64,000 nt of DNA from Hymenobacter wooponensis (GTDB lineage Bacteria; Bacteroidota; Bacteroidia; Cytophagales; Hymenobacteraceae): the NCBI RefSeq assembly GCF_004745865.1, contig NZ_SRKZ01000005.1, positions 372,001 to 436,000 of the forward strand. The letters run 5' to 3'. The position numbers were made by a program, and so were the translations under genes. The notes beneath the pieces are model-generated. The model ran no database searches, was not told the DNA's origin, and saw only the letters and a program-made list of their open reading frames with translations. The stretch's first letter is position 1, and each line of letters opens with the position of its first letter. Shown piece by piece: positions 23,340 to 31,766 of the stretch.

Positions 23340-25067
23340 CTACCGTAATAAATTGGCTTTGGCCATCTCCAGCACCTCATCTCCCCGCCCATTCATAATG
23401 GCCTTGAGCGTATAGAGGCTGAAGCCCTTTACCTGGCTGGCATCAATGGTGGGTGGCATGGAGAGCTCCGTGCGCTTCACCACCGCATCGAGAATAACGG
23501 GGCCAGGGTGGGCCAGCATTTCGGCCACGGCGGCGGGTAAATCGGCAGGGTCAGTAACACGGATGCCGCGCACTCCGGCGGCCTCGGCCAGGGCCGCGAA
23601 GTTGGGATTTTCCAGCTCGGTGCCGTATTCCAGAATACCCGCGGCCTTCATTTCCAGCTCCACAAACCCCAGGCTATTGTTGTTGAAGATGACGACTTTC
23701 ACGGGGGTTTTCAGCTGCTTAAGTGTCAGCAGCTCGCCCATGAGCATGGCAAAGCCACCGTCGCCGGCCAGGGCAATTACTTGCCGGTTGGGGTAGGCCA
23801 GTTGCGCGCCCAAGGCCTGCGGCATGGCATTAGCCATACTGCCATGGTTGAAGGAGCCGATGAGCCGGCGCTGCCCATTGAAGCGCAGGTAGCGCGCCGC
23901 CCAAATGGTTGGGGTACCCACGTCGCAGGTGAAAATAGCGTCTTCGGCGGCCTGCTCGTTCAGCAGGCGAGCCACGTATTGTGGGTGCATGCTGGTGTCG
24001 CCGGGCTCCCCGGTGGCTAGCTCGTCCAGGTCTTGGCGGGCCTCGCGGTAGTTTTCCAGGGCTTTCTCCAAGTGGCGGCGGTCTGACTTGTGGTTGAGCA
24101 GCGGCAACAGCGCCTGAAGGGTGGCAGCCACGTCGCCGACCAGGCCTACCTCTACCCTGGCGCGCCGACCAATATGTTCGCCCCGCACATCTACCTGCAC
24201 AGTGCGGGCTTCTTGAGGCAGGAATTGGGTGTAGGGAAAGTCCGTACCGAGCATCAGCATGGCGTCGGCGGCCATCAGCGCTTCGTAGCCTGAGGTAAAG
24301 CCCAGCAGGCCACTCAGCCCCACATCATAGGGGTTATTAGCTTCCACGTACTCTTTGCCGCGCAGGGCGTGCACAACAGGCGCACCCAGCGCCTCGGCCA
24401 CCTGCAGCAGCTCGGCGTGGGCGCCTGCGCAACCGGCCCCAGCCATAATGGTCACCTTGCTACTGGTGTTGAGCACATCGGCGGCAGCCCGAAGGTCCTC
24501 GATGGCGGGCACCAGCGTGGCACGGCTGCGCAGCACCGGCAGGCGCGGCTCCGAAGCTTCTGTTTTTTGGTGGCTGATGTCGCCGGGCACCACTAGTACG
24601 GCCACGCCGCGCTGGATGAGAGCTGTTTGAATGGCTATTTCCGTGGTGCGCACGGTTTGGTCGGGGTGGCCGATGAGCTCACAGTAGGCGCTACACTCTT
24701 TGAAGGTGTTCTCGGGGTGAGTCTCCTGGAAGTACTGGGTCCCTATTTCAATACTCGGGATTTGGGCGGCAATGGCCAGCACCGGCACGCGGCTGCGGTG
24801 GCAGTCATACAGGCCATTGAGCAGGTGAGTATTGCCAGGCCCGCAGCTACCGGCGCATACGGCCAGGGTGCCCGTTACGTGGGCCTCGGCCCCGGCGGCA
24901 AAAGCCCCGGCTTCTTCATTCCGAACATGAATCCACTCAATGCCCTCCCGCGCCCGAATTTCGTCGGTGATGCCGTTGAGCGAGTCGCCCACCACGCCGT
25001 ACACGCGCTTCACGCCCGCCGCAATCAGGGTATCCACAATTATTTCAGAGACAGTCTTCTTCGCCAT
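23340..25067 (-). CDS. poxB: Thiamine-diphosphate-dependent pyruvate dehydrogenase (quinone)/oxidase, PoxB-like
   Basis: A 575-residue TPP enzyme. The N-terminal PYR domain holds the catalytic Glu in HVRNEEAGAFAAGAEA. The middle FAD/nucleotide-type domain contains MAGAGCAGAHAELLQVAEAL. The C-terminal PP domain holds the GDGGFAMLMGE...NNN thiamine-diphosphate motif (about residues 434-464). Order and phrases (VYGVVGDSLNGITDEIR at the start) match PoxB, which oxidises pyruvate to acetate and CO2 and passes electrons to quinone at the membrane. The very C-terminal amphipathic peptide of E. coli PoxB cannot be confirmed. Related pyruvate oxidases and acetolactate synthases remain possible. It appears monocistronic. 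Confidence 0.85.
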   Translation of the reverse strand: MAKKTVSEIIVDTLIAAGVKRVYGVVGDSLNGITDEIRAREGIEWIHVRNEEAGAFAAGAEAHVTGTLAVCAGSCGPGNTHLLNGLYDCHRSRVPVLAIAAQIPSIEIGTQYFQETHPENTFKECSAYCELIGHPDQTVRTTEIAIQTALIQRGVAVLVVPGDISHQKTEASEPRLPVLRSRATLVPAIEDLRAAADVLNTSSKVTIMAGAGCAGAHAELLQVAEALGAPVVHALRGKEYVEANNPYDVGLSGLLGFTSGYEALMAADAMLMLGTDFPYTQFLPQEARTVQVDVRGEHIGRRARVEVGLVGDVAATLQALLPLLNHKSDRRHLEKALENYREARQDLDELATGEPGDTSMHPQYVARLLNEQAAEDAIFTCDVGTPTIWAARYLRFNGQRRLIGSFNHGSMANAMPQALGAQLAYPNRQVIALAGDGGFAMLMGELLTLKQLKTPVKVVIFNNNSLGFVELEMKAAGILEYGTELENPNFAALAEAAGVRGIRVTDPADLPAAVAEMLAHPGPVILDAVVKRTELSMPPTIDASQVKGFSLYTLKAIMNGRGDEVLEMAKANLLR

Positions 25068-25158
25068 AGTCTTCAGGGGTTATGTCCGAAGGCTATACGG
25101 GAAGGCTGCCGTAGGGGCCGCATAAAATGTGGCAGCTAAGCGGACCCATAGGTTGTAG

Positions 25159-25737
25159 CTAGGCCTCCCGGGCGGTGCCTTTCAGATACTCATCGGTGAA
25201 ATGCGCTTTGCGCGGCGGCTGGGCAAACTTCTCGGCGTTGTAGGCCTGGGAGTAGCCCCGCGGAATCGACAACGACTGCCACTCCCCATTGCGCACCATC
25301 TTCCCGATGAACACAATTTGCCCGATGTGGTACGGGTAGTGAGCCAGCTGGCGGTTAATGGCTTCGGTGATGGAATGGCCCTGGTTGCGGATATATACCG
25401 TTTGGTGGCAGTTGTCGGGTGTTACGGAATCCAGCGCCGCAAACAGGCACTGCCACCCCTGCTCCCACTTCGTTAGTAGCTCTTCCCTACTCTGAATGTC
25501 GTTCTCAAACTCTGCTTCGCGCTGGCGCCACTCCTTTTCGCCGTCTGTCGTCAGAAAATCTGTCCAGCGGGAGAGCATGTTGCCCCACAAGTGCTTTACG
25601 ATGGTGGCAATGCTGTTGCTTTCGGCGTTGTACTGCCAGAACAAGGCCTCGTCGGGGAGCTGGGCGAAGGTTTTCTCCCCCAGTTGCTTGTAGTACTCAA
25701 ACTGCTTCCGGACGCTGGTGAGGTAGTCGGCGGTCAT
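25159..25737 (-). CDS. DinB-like protein (DUF1572 type)
   Basis: A 192-residue protein of the DinB/YfiT four-helix-bundle superfamily, which usually carries three metal-binding histidines. Candidates here are the His in TIVKHLWGNM (about residue 49) and two in LAHYPYHIGQIVFIGKM (about 133-137). The N-terminus (MTADYLTSVRKQFEYYKQLGEKTFAQLPDEALFWQ) is typical. Relatives may be metal-dependent thiol transferases or hydrolases; the substrate is unknown. Its TAG stop lies in GGCCTAG. Confidence 0.8.
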   Translation of the reverse strand: MTADYLTSVRKQFEYYKQLGEKTFAQLPDEALFWQYNAESNSIATIVKHLWGNMLSRWTDFLTTDGEKEWRQREAEFENDIQSREELLTKWEQGWQCLFAALDSVTPDNCHQTVYIRNQGHSITEAINRQLAHYPYHIGQIVFIGKMVRNGEWQSLSIPRGYSQAYNAEKFAQPPRKAHFTDEYLKGTAREA

Positions 25738-25785
25738 GGCGGAGGGGGTTCCCCGGAAGATAGCAGCTTTTCAGAATACTGCTTT

Positions 25786-26253
25786 CTAGGCCAATAGCCC
25801 GGATATTCCCTTCACATTCAGTCGGGCAAACTTCTGCACCCGCTCAAACTTAGCCACCGTCGCCGTCAGCTCCTCATCCTCGGGCTGCTTGGCTGGCACG
25901 TGGGTAGTCAGCAGTTCAAATACCGAAGCGGCAATATCCATGTAGCCCAGAATGAGCAGGTAGAGTTGCTTCTTCTGGTCCTCGGTGTAGCCTTTGGTAC
26001 GAATGGCTTTTACCAGCGTGTCGAGCTGGTTGGTTTCGTCGGTGTGCAGGTCGCGTAGGCCACGGCGGGCACTGGTATAGTCAGACTGCTGCTCTTCGGT
26101 GGCCGAGTGCAGCGCAAACGGAAACGCCTCTACAAAAGCGGTGGCGGCCAGGAAGGTTTTCTCGGCACCATACACGGCCGTCAAGTGCTTTTGCAGGCTA
26201 GTCCAGAGGCCGGTGCGGGCCTTATCAAAAGCGGCGGTATTCTGGTCGGTCAC
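25786..26253 (-). CDS. Conserved hypothetical helical protein
   Basis: A 155-residue protein without signal peptide or membrane segment, predicted by eye to be mostly alpha-helical (KARTGLWTSLQKHLTAVYGAEKT, KQLYLLILGYMDIAASVFELL). I do not recognise the family. A TACCTTTG promoter box lies 26 bases upstream (26286-26279), giving a leader of about 20 nt. Its stop codon TAG is part of GGCCTAG. It lies 48 bases upstream of the DinB-like gene on the same strand, so the two may be co-transcribed. Confidence 0.7.
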   Translation of the reverse strand: MTDQNTAAFDKARTGLWTSLQKHLTAVYGAEKTFLAATAFVEAFPFALHSATEEQQSDYTSARRGLRDLHTDETNQLDTLVKAIRTKGYTEDQKKQLYLLILGYMDIAASVFELLTTHVPAKQPEDEELTATVAKFERVQKFARLNVKGISGLLA

Positions 26254-26278
26254 AGTGAAGCGGTGTTGAGTTGGACTG

Positions 26279-26286
26279 CAAAGGTA
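26279..26286 (-). promoter_or_regulatory. -7 promoter box of the 25786-26253 gene
   Basis: CAAAGGTA reads TACCTTTG on the minus strand. It is followed by two separate GTGGCCTAG words upstream (26288-26296 and 26319-26327). Confidence 0.5.
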
Positions 26287-26334
26287 CGTGGCCTAGCGGT
26301 CATCCGTACGTATGGGGTGGCCTAGAAGTGGTCG

Positions 26335-26823
26335 TCAAAACCACTCCTGACACTGACTTTGCGGCTCTTTCAGTTTCTTGATCAGGCTAGTTAGCGCCTG
26401 TCCATTCTCTGCGCTGATGCCTGATAGATCATAAAACACTCCCCCTACTATTCCGGGCACGCACCGAATACTTAATTGACCAGTACCATAAGCGTACCAA
26501 GTAAAATTCGTCAGCTGTAGGTCGGTAAAAAATTGAGTTTCCCGCCTGTTGAGCATTACCTGATATGGGCCGTAGTACTGGTCGGCAGGCCAATCGAAGC
26601 GGAAGTATAGAAAGAAATGGTTGTGCTTATCTACTACTATCTGTAGGTAGCTGTATGCATGCTTCCCGATAAGGTTGTGAAATGACAATGGGGTAGTAAA
26701 AAGCCCATGCGCAGTGATACGAACTTCACCAGTGTTTAAAACAATTTCAGCCGGCTCAACCTGCGTACTTAATCCAAAGCTCCATTCCTTGCCAGCAATC
26801 ATATTTCCTGTAGCTCTATGCAA
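26335..26823 (-). CDS. Hypothetical protein, lower GC than its surroundings
   Basis: A 162-residue protein with no signal peptide. It is rich in aromatic residues (HNHFFLYFRFDWPADQYYG, NFTWYAYGTGQL), suggesting a beta-rich fold. The family is not recognised. The start may be ATG 26823 or ATG 26802 (MIAGKEWSFGL). It follows the Zn-protease-like gene by only 5 bases and is probably its operon partner. The base composition is clearly more AT-rich than in flanking genes, suggesting acquisition by transfer. Confidence 0.6.
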   Translation of the reverse strand: MHRATGNMIAGKEWSFGLSTQVEPAEIVLNTGEVRITAHGLFTTPLSFHNLIGKHAYSYLQIVVDKHNHFFLYFRFDWPADQYYGPYQVMLNRRETQFFTDLQLTNFTWYAYGTGQLSIRCVPGIVGGVFYDLSGISAENGQALTSLIKKLKEPQSQCQEWF

Positions 26824-26828
26824 ATCGT

Positions 26829-28136
26829 TTACTTCGTCTTGAACCTGATAGGATAGTCCTGCCGCAACAGGTAGCCGTCTTTGGATATGAAGCCGCGTGG
26901 CATCACGGTCACCACGAACTCATATTCATGGTGAGGTTGCAGCTCCATCTCGACCGTGAAAGACTTACGGTCAGCAGAAAAGCCCACTGGCTTTTTTAGC
27001 GGGAAGTATTCCTTGCCACGAGGGCCGGGTTTAAACGACATCCCCTCCCCCATTTCCCGATCAAACTGAATTATCAGTGTCCGGTCACTGGCGTCGAGCT
27101 CGGTGGTGCCATTTGTAGCGGGCAGGGTGCCTACTACCACTGGCTGGTGAGCGGTGAAAGCGGCCAGCAATTCTGCTTTATCCCAGCCCTCCGGGTAGTA
27201 GCCGGACTGCTTTACGAAGTGCTCTACAGCATCCGGGTTGGCATAATCCAGCTCAATAATCTCCTTAACTGCCTGCCGCTTATTCTTGGCTTGGGCATAG
27301 TAGGCTTTGTTGATGGAATAGCCCATAAAATACCCCAAATCAGCCGTAGTGCTGGCGGTAGAGCCATTGTACAGCCAATGGGCATAATAAGAGGTGAACA
27401 TCTCCTGCTTGAACGCTTCCCGCAGTTCCTTCTCGTGGGCGGCTCCATAGGTAAAGTAACTCCCCTGAAGCGGCTTGCCCATAATCAACTCGGTTACGAA
27501 GTCGCAGGCGCCCTCCTTCAACGACTGGCCTAGCAGGTTGGCACCACCCTCGTGCTGTTGGGTATGCACGTATTCATGCACGTTCAGCGGTACGATGTTA
27601 TCCATGGACTGCTCCTTGAATACGCTAGGCAGCCACGGATTCTTAAATTCCGATACATCCGTTTGCGCATTCCCAGTGGCTATTTCTGCCCCAATAAGCA
27701 CTTTGCTCCCTTCCACCGTGCCGCCCGAGCGTAACCCGCCAATGGTAAAGTACATGCTGGCCTCCCGCAGCTCCGGATACAGCCGCTTGAAATCCCGGAT
27801 GCTCTTCTCAATATACTTGGTTTTGGTTTTCACCGCCAGCGTATTCGGCCGGATAGATGCCCAGTACTTCGGTAGCTTGTTAATCAGATCCACCCACAGC
27901 TCCACCGAATAATCACGTGCCTTCATAAACGCCGCCAGCCCTTCGGTACCTGGCTTGATGTATAGGTCGTTGATGAAGGCTACTTGCTTAGTTCGGTCAG
28001 TGGTAGTTCGGACGCTGTCGTAGGCTACCCAGAACCGGTCAATATCTTCTGTGAACACCCGCTGCTTGCTCACGGACTGGCCTAGGGTCGAATTTATACT
28101 GCCCCCCAACAGCAAAAGACATAGCATTCTTTTCAT
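26829..28136 (-). CDS. Secreted zincin-type (HEXXH) protein with C-terminal Ig-like domain
   Basis: A 435-residue protein with signal peptide (MKRMLCLLLLGGSINSTLGQ). The motif His187-Glu-Tyr-Val-His191 with downstream EGACDF (Glu208) is the zinc-binding pattern of gluzincin-like peptidases and resembles GldB/DUF2268-type proteins. Residues about 340-435 (ELDASDRTLIIQFDREMGEG, FTVEMELQPHHEYEFVVTV) look like a Big_5/SbsA Ig-like domain. It probably acts in the periplasm or outside the cell on an unknown protein. The codon use is more AT-rich than in the core genes nearby. The 226-base gap upstream holds a hairpin belonging to the next gene. Confidence 0.7.
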   Translation of the reverse strand: MKRMLCLLLLGGSINSTLGQSVSKQRVFTEDIDRFWVAYDSVRTTTDRTKQVAFINDLYIKPGTEGLAAFMKARDYSVELWVDLINKLPKYWASIRPNTLAVKTKTKYIEKSIRDFKRLYPELREASMYFTIGGLRSGGTVEGSKVLIGAEIATGNAQTDVSEFKNPWLPSVFKEQSMDNIVPLNVHEYVHTQQHEGGANLLGQSLKEGACDFVTELIMGKPLQGSYFTYGAAHEKELREAFKQEMFTSYYAHWLYNGSTASTTADLGYFMGYSINKAYYAQAKNKRQAVKEIIELDYANPDAVEHFVKQSGYYPEGWDKAELLAAFTAHQPVVVGTLPATNGTTELDASDRTLIIQFDREMGEGMSFKPGPRGKEYFPLKKPVGFSADRKSFTVEMELQPHHEYEFVVTVMPRGFISKDGYLLRQDYPIRFKTK

Positions 28137-28206
28137 CTGTATGTGAATAAGTTATAGCGCGACAAAAGGCATTCAGAAAACCGAATAATGCTGCATACCC
28201 TAACAA

Positions 28207-28250
28207 AAGCGGCCCGCCGCACTGAGTGGTGCTAGCGGGCCAAAATCTAT
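28207..28250 (-). terminator. Terminator of the carboxylase operon
   Basis: GGCCCGC (28211-28217) pairs with GCGGGCC (28235-28241), with further pairing of GCAC and GTGC inside. Read on the minus strand the stem is followed by GCTTTTGTT. It lies about 115 bases after the stop at 28363. Confidence 0.6.
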
Positions 28251-28362
28251 GACAAAAGGGTAATTTATGCCGCTTTCTATGTATCAGGTGGCAGGTCATT
28301 AGGCGACACTTCCACTGCCTACCCAACGCGCACAATTACTACCGGCGTTTGCTTATTAAGTA

Positions 28363-28857
28363 CTACTGATAGGAAGTCAGCATGTCATCAGGAGTACGTA
28401 TGATTCTGCCTTTCGGAAATGATTCTAAAAATTGAAAACCTAGTTTTTCATCACGAAAATTTAGCAGGGTAAAAGTGCTATCAAAAGCTATGATTTCGAT
28501 AGCAGAAACCGTCAGTTGAAACGCTTCCGGTTCACACCATATTCGTCGGTTGCAATCTGCATAAGGCACTTCTTCAGCTGGTATAGCCGGAATATCACCG
28601 ACTATACCGCAGAAAACGCCCCATATGACCTGCATATTCCAACCGACAAATGCCTCATAAAACTTTTCCCCGGATACCACACTATAGTATGGCTTCGAGT
28701 CACCTTTTGCCTGCCAAGTTTCAATTGATGGTGAATATTCTCCCCAACATTCCAGTCCGGTAACAAGCCAATTCAGCTTTTCTACTTGCTCCCGAATTGG
28801 TAGCAGAAGTTTATTCAGATAGGTCTGATATCCCTCTTTTAAAAGAATGGTCATCAC
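28363..28857 (-). CDS. Hypothetical protein translationally coupled to the carboxylase gene
   Basis: A 164-residue protein of unrecognised family, without signal peptide. It contains several Trp and Cys residues (WGVFCGIVGDIPAIP, CNRRIWCEPEAFQL). Its first ATG overlaps the TGA stop of the acyl-CoA carboxylase gene by 4 bases, so it is probably translated from the same mRNA. A second ATG follows at once. The composition is markedly AT-richer than that of the carboxylase, so this looks like a newcomer placed behind a core gene. No function is claimed. Confidence 0.65.
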   Translation of the reverse strand: MMTILLKEGYQTYLNKLLLPIREQVEKLNWLVTGLECWGEYSPSIETWQAKGDSKPYYSVVSGEKFYEAFVGWNMQVIWGVFCGIVGDIPAIPAEEVPYADCNRRIWCEPEAFQLTVSAIEIIAFDSTFTLLNFRDEKLGFQFLESFPKGRIIRTPDDMLTSYQ

Positions 28858-30482
28858 ACCTGAATTACACCCACGTTGTATGCCTTTTCAATTGGCGCGT
28901 GGTTGGCCATGGAAATGCCCTGAGAAATCACTTTTCGGGTTTCCAGCGGGTCGATAATGGCGTCTACCCAGAGGCGGGCGGCGGCGTAGTAGGGCGAGAG
29001 CTGCTCTTCGTAGCGCGCTTTGATGCGGTCCAGTAGCTCCTTCTCGGCTTCGGGGGTAATTTCCTCGCCTTTGGCTTTTAGGGAGGCTACCTGGATTTGA
29101 AGGAGAGTATTGGCGGCGGCGGCACCACTCATCACAGCCAGTTGAGCCGTAGGCCAGGCCACGATGAGGCGTGGGTCATAAGCCTTGCCGCACATGGCGT
29201 AGTTGCCGGCCCCGTAGCTGTTACCGATAACCACCGAGAACTTCGGCACCACCGAGTTAGCCATGGCATTCACCATCTTGGCGCCGTCCTTGATGATGCC
29301 GCCGTGCTCACTCTGCGAGCCTACCATGAAGCCCGACACATCGTGCAGGAACACCAGTGGAATCTTCTTCTGGTTGCAGTTCATGATGAAGCGCGCAGCT
29401 TTGTCGGCGGAGTCAGAGTAGATAACGCCGCCCATCTGCATGGCGCCCTTTTTAGTCTTCACAATTTTGCGCTGGTTGGCCACAATGCCCACGGCCCAGC
29501 CATCAATGCGTGCTAGACCACATAGGAGCGTTTGGCCGTACAGGTCTTTGTAGGGCTCAAACTCCGAGTTGTCGACCAAACGGTTGATGATGTCCATCAT
29601 GTCGTAAGGCTTAGCGCGGTCGGCGGGCAACAGGCCTAGAATCTCCTGCGGGTTCTCCTTGGGCGCAACAGCAGCTTTCCGCGAGAAACCGGCCGTAGCC
29701 TGGCCGCCCAGCTTATCGAAGATGTTGCGGATGTGGTCGAGGCACTCCTCGTCGTTGGCAAACTTGTAGTCCGTAACGCCCGAAATTTCAGAGTGCGTGG
29801 TAGCGCCGCCCAGCGTTTCGTTGTCAATGCTCTCGCCGATAGCCGACTTCACCAGGTAGGAACCCGCCAGGAACACCGAACCTGTGCCATCCACAATCAT
29901 TGCCTCGTCGGACATAATCGGTAGGTAGGCCCCACCGGCTACGCAAGGCCCCATGATGGCAGCCAACTGCACAATGCCCATGCTGCTCATCACGGCATTG
30001 TTGCGGAAGATGCGGCCGAAGTGCTCTTTATCGGGGAAAATTTCGTCCTGCATGGGCAGGTACACGCCCGCTGAGTCGACGAGGTAAATGATGGGCAGCT
30101 TGTTTTCGATGCTGATTTCTTGGGCCCGCAGGTTCTTCTTGGCCGTAATCGGGAACCAGGCTCCGGCTTTCACGGTGGCATCGTTGGCCACTACCACACA
30201 CTGCCGGCCCTGCACCCAGCCAATTACTACTATCACGCCGCCGCTGGGGCAGCCGCCTTCCTCTTGGTACATGCCTTCGCCAGCAAAGGCCCCGATTTCA
30301 ATGGTTTCAGAACCCTTATCCAGCAGGTAGTCTATCCGCTCACGAGCGGTCAGCTTGCCTTTGCTTTTGTGGGCCGCAATGCGCTTTTCGCCGCCGCCGA
30401 GCTGCACGCGCTTGAGCCGCTGCTGGAGCTGGAAATTCAGTTGCTTAATGCTGTCTTCGTTCTTGTTGAATTCGAGATTCAT
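28854..30482 (-). CDS. Acyl-CoA carboxylase beta subunit (methylcrotonyl/propionyl-CoA carboxylase type)
   Basis: A 542-residue biotin-dependent carboxyltransferase subunit starting at ATG 30482 (MNLEFNKNEDSIKQLNFQLQ). It shows the paired crotonase-like halves: LTARERIDYLLDKGSETIEIG, VDSAGVYLPMQDEIFPDKEHFGRIF and GGAYLPIMSDEAMIVDGTGSVFLAG in the N half, then IPLVFLHDVSGFMVGS and YGAGNYAMCGKAYDPRL in the C half. The DKEHFGRIF and AYLPIMSDEAMI phrases are closest to methylcrotonyl-CoA carboxylase (leucine breakdown), but propionyl-CoA carboxylase cannot be ruled out. The biotin-carrying alpha subunit is not in this window. The leader is an octamer tract. Confidence 0.88.
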   Translation of the reverse strand: MNLEFNKNEDSIKQLNFQLQQRLKRVQLGGGEKRIAAHKSKGKLTARERIDYLLDKGSETIEIGAFAGEGMYQEEGGCPSGGVIVVIGWVQGRQCVVVANDATVKAGAWFPITAKKNLRAQEISIENKLPIIYLVDSAGVYLPMQDEIFPDKEHFGRIFRNNAVMSSMGIVQLAAIMGPCVAGGAYLPIMSDEAMIVDGTGSVFLAGSYLVKSAIGESIDNETLGGATTHSEISGVTDYKFANDEECLDHIRNIFDKLGGQATAGFSRKAAVAPKENPQEILGLLPADRAKPYDMMDIINRLVDNSEFEPYKDLYGQTLLCGLARIDGWAVGIVANQRKIVKTKKGAMQMGGVIYSDSADKAARFIMNCNQKKIPLVFLHDVSGFMVGSQSEHGGIIKDGAKMVNAMANSVVPKFSVVIGNSYGAGNYAMCGKAYDPRLIVAWPTAQLAVMSGAAAANTLLQIQVASLKAKGEEITPEAEKELLDRIKARYEEQLSPYYAAARLWVDAIIDPLETRKVISQGISMANHAPIEKAYNVGVIQV

Positions 30483-30508
30483 GGGGTGGGTGGGAAGGGT
30501 GGGATGCG

Positions 30509-30618
30509 GTGAATGAGTGATGGGAGTGAATGAGTGAGGTGACATTCTAGTGGCCTAGATTGAACGTCAGCGCTGGCTGAACTTCAAACTCACTATTTCA
30601 CTCCTCTCACTTATTCAC
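30509..30618. repeat. Octamer-armed intergenic palindrome (copy C)
   Basis: The left arm from 30509 is GTGAATGA, GTGATGGGA, GTGAATGA, GTGAGGT. The right arm 30586-30618 is AAACTCAC, TATTTCAC, TCCTCTCAC, TTATTCAC. The second unit counted from the outer edge is 9 bases long in both arms, so the arms keep pairing. The core contains AGTGGCCTAG (30549-30558). Confidence 0.75.
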
Positions 30619-30636
30619 TGTGGGTGGGAAAGCAAG

Positions 30637-30661
30637 AAATCCGCCTGTGGGGGCGGATTTC
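30637..30661 (-). terminator. Terminator after mlaD
   Basis: GAAATCCGCC pairs with GGCGGATTTC over a 5-base loop. On the minus strand it is followed by TTGCTTT and lies about 35 bases after the mlaD stop. Confidence 0.65.
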
Positions 30662-30696
30662 AAAGGTAAGGAGAATGTGGAACTGGCCTAGCCAGC

Positions 30697-31701
30697 TTAC
30701 TTCACGGTTGTCTTGGCTTCCGTTTCTACGGTGGTGCCGTTGGGTTTGGTGGTAGTAGTTTCTACCTCCTTCTTGGTCTTGTCCTTGCCGCCACCGAACA
30801 CCGAGAAGTGCACGTAGCGCTTGGGGTTAGCCTGGAAATCGGTCAGCAGCGTGTTAGTGCTAGCCGCCGTAGCGTTAAGGTTGTTATACAGCAGCGTATC
30901 ATTGATCAGCTTGCCCAATGAGCCTTTCTGGTCGGAGAGGGAGCGGTTCAAAGTAGTCATAGTGCCCTGAGCCTCCGTCATGGTGGCATTGAGCTTGCGC
31001 ATAGCAGGGCCTACCGGTGCACTCTTGAGGGAATCGCTGAGCAGGGCAAAATTGCTGGCAATACGGTCGAACTTGGCGCTAGTCTTGTTCAGATCAGCTG
31101 TTAAGCGAGCCATATTGGTCGTAATCTGGTTGATGTTGCGCTGGTTCATCAGCAGCAAATTCTTCAACGCCTCGGTGCTGCCCTGGGCGTTTTGCAAAGT
31201 AGCCTGCAGACTTACTTTGGCGTCTTTGTTCAGGAAGCCGTTTACCTTAATCAGCGTTGAATCTACAGTACCAAGCACAGGCAGGGCTTTAGCCTGGAAG
31301 GCATCGGTAATGCTGGCTACGGTATAGGAGCGCAGTTCTTCGCCTCCATCATACACCTTGGTGTTCTTGCCCAAAAACAGGGTAATAGTTTTCGAGCCGA
31401 GCAGCGAGCCGCTTAGGCTAGCCACGGTAGAGTCGCCGACGGTAACGCCCTTCTGGAGTTCCACGGCCACTTTTACCCGGTTGCCTTCCTCCGGAATCAA
31501 GCTCATTTCTTTTACCTGCCCTACTTTGATACCGTTCAGAATAACCGGGTTGCCGATGGTTAATCCATCCACGTTATCATACTTGGCATAGTAAGTTCGG
31601 TCAGAAGACAGCAAGTTGCTGCCTTTCAAAAAGTTGAAGCCTAAGACCAACAAGGCAATAGCGACGATGCCCAAGAGGGCCACTTTTATTTCTTTCGACA
31701 C
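30697..31701 (-). CDS. MlaD/MCE-domain lipid-transport protein
   Basis: A 334-residue inner-membrane-anchored protein. One membrane segment lies at about 7-25 (VALLGIVAIALLVLGFNFL), followed by the MCE domain at about 38-115 (TYYAKYDNVDGLTIGNPVILNGIKVGQV), then long helical coiled-coil sequence and a Lys/Thr-rich tail. In other bacteria MlaD hexamers move phospholipids between the two membranes with an ABC transporter. The ATPase and permease genes (MlaF/MlaE) are not in the window. It lies 65 bases downstream of the amidase gene, on the same strand, and is likely co-transcribed with it. Confidence 0.87.
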   Translation of the reverse strand: MSKEIKVALLGIVAIALLVLGFNFLKGSNLLSSDRTYYAKYDNVDGLTIGNPVILNGIKVGQVKEMSLIPEEGNRVKVAVELQKGVTVGDSTVASLSGSLLGSKTITLFLGKNTKVYDGGEELRSYTVASITDAFQAKALPVLGTVDSTLIKVNGFLNKDAKVSLQATLQNAQGSTEALKNLLLMNQRNINQITTNMARLTADLNKTSAKFDRIASNFALLSDSLKSAPVGPAMRKLNATMTEAQGTMTTLNRSLSDQKGSLGKLINDTLLYNNLNATAASTNTLLTDFQANPKRYVHFSVFGGGKDKTKKEVETTTTKPNGTTVETEAKTTVK

Positions 31702-31766
31702 AGGGGTCAGAGTAAAGTGAGAGAGTAGCGGAGAGGTAGAAACCGATCAGACGAATGAGCCTAGGC

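Noticed and set aside
26335..28857. A toxin-immunity or defence island
   Set aside because: Only the composition and size of the genes hint at this. No toxin, nuclease or recognised immunity domain could be identified, so no such claim is made.
21413..30618. The octamer tracts read as a CRISPR array
   Set aside because: Units are 8 bases without spacers, are degenerate, and are arranged as inverted arms. No cas gene is present.
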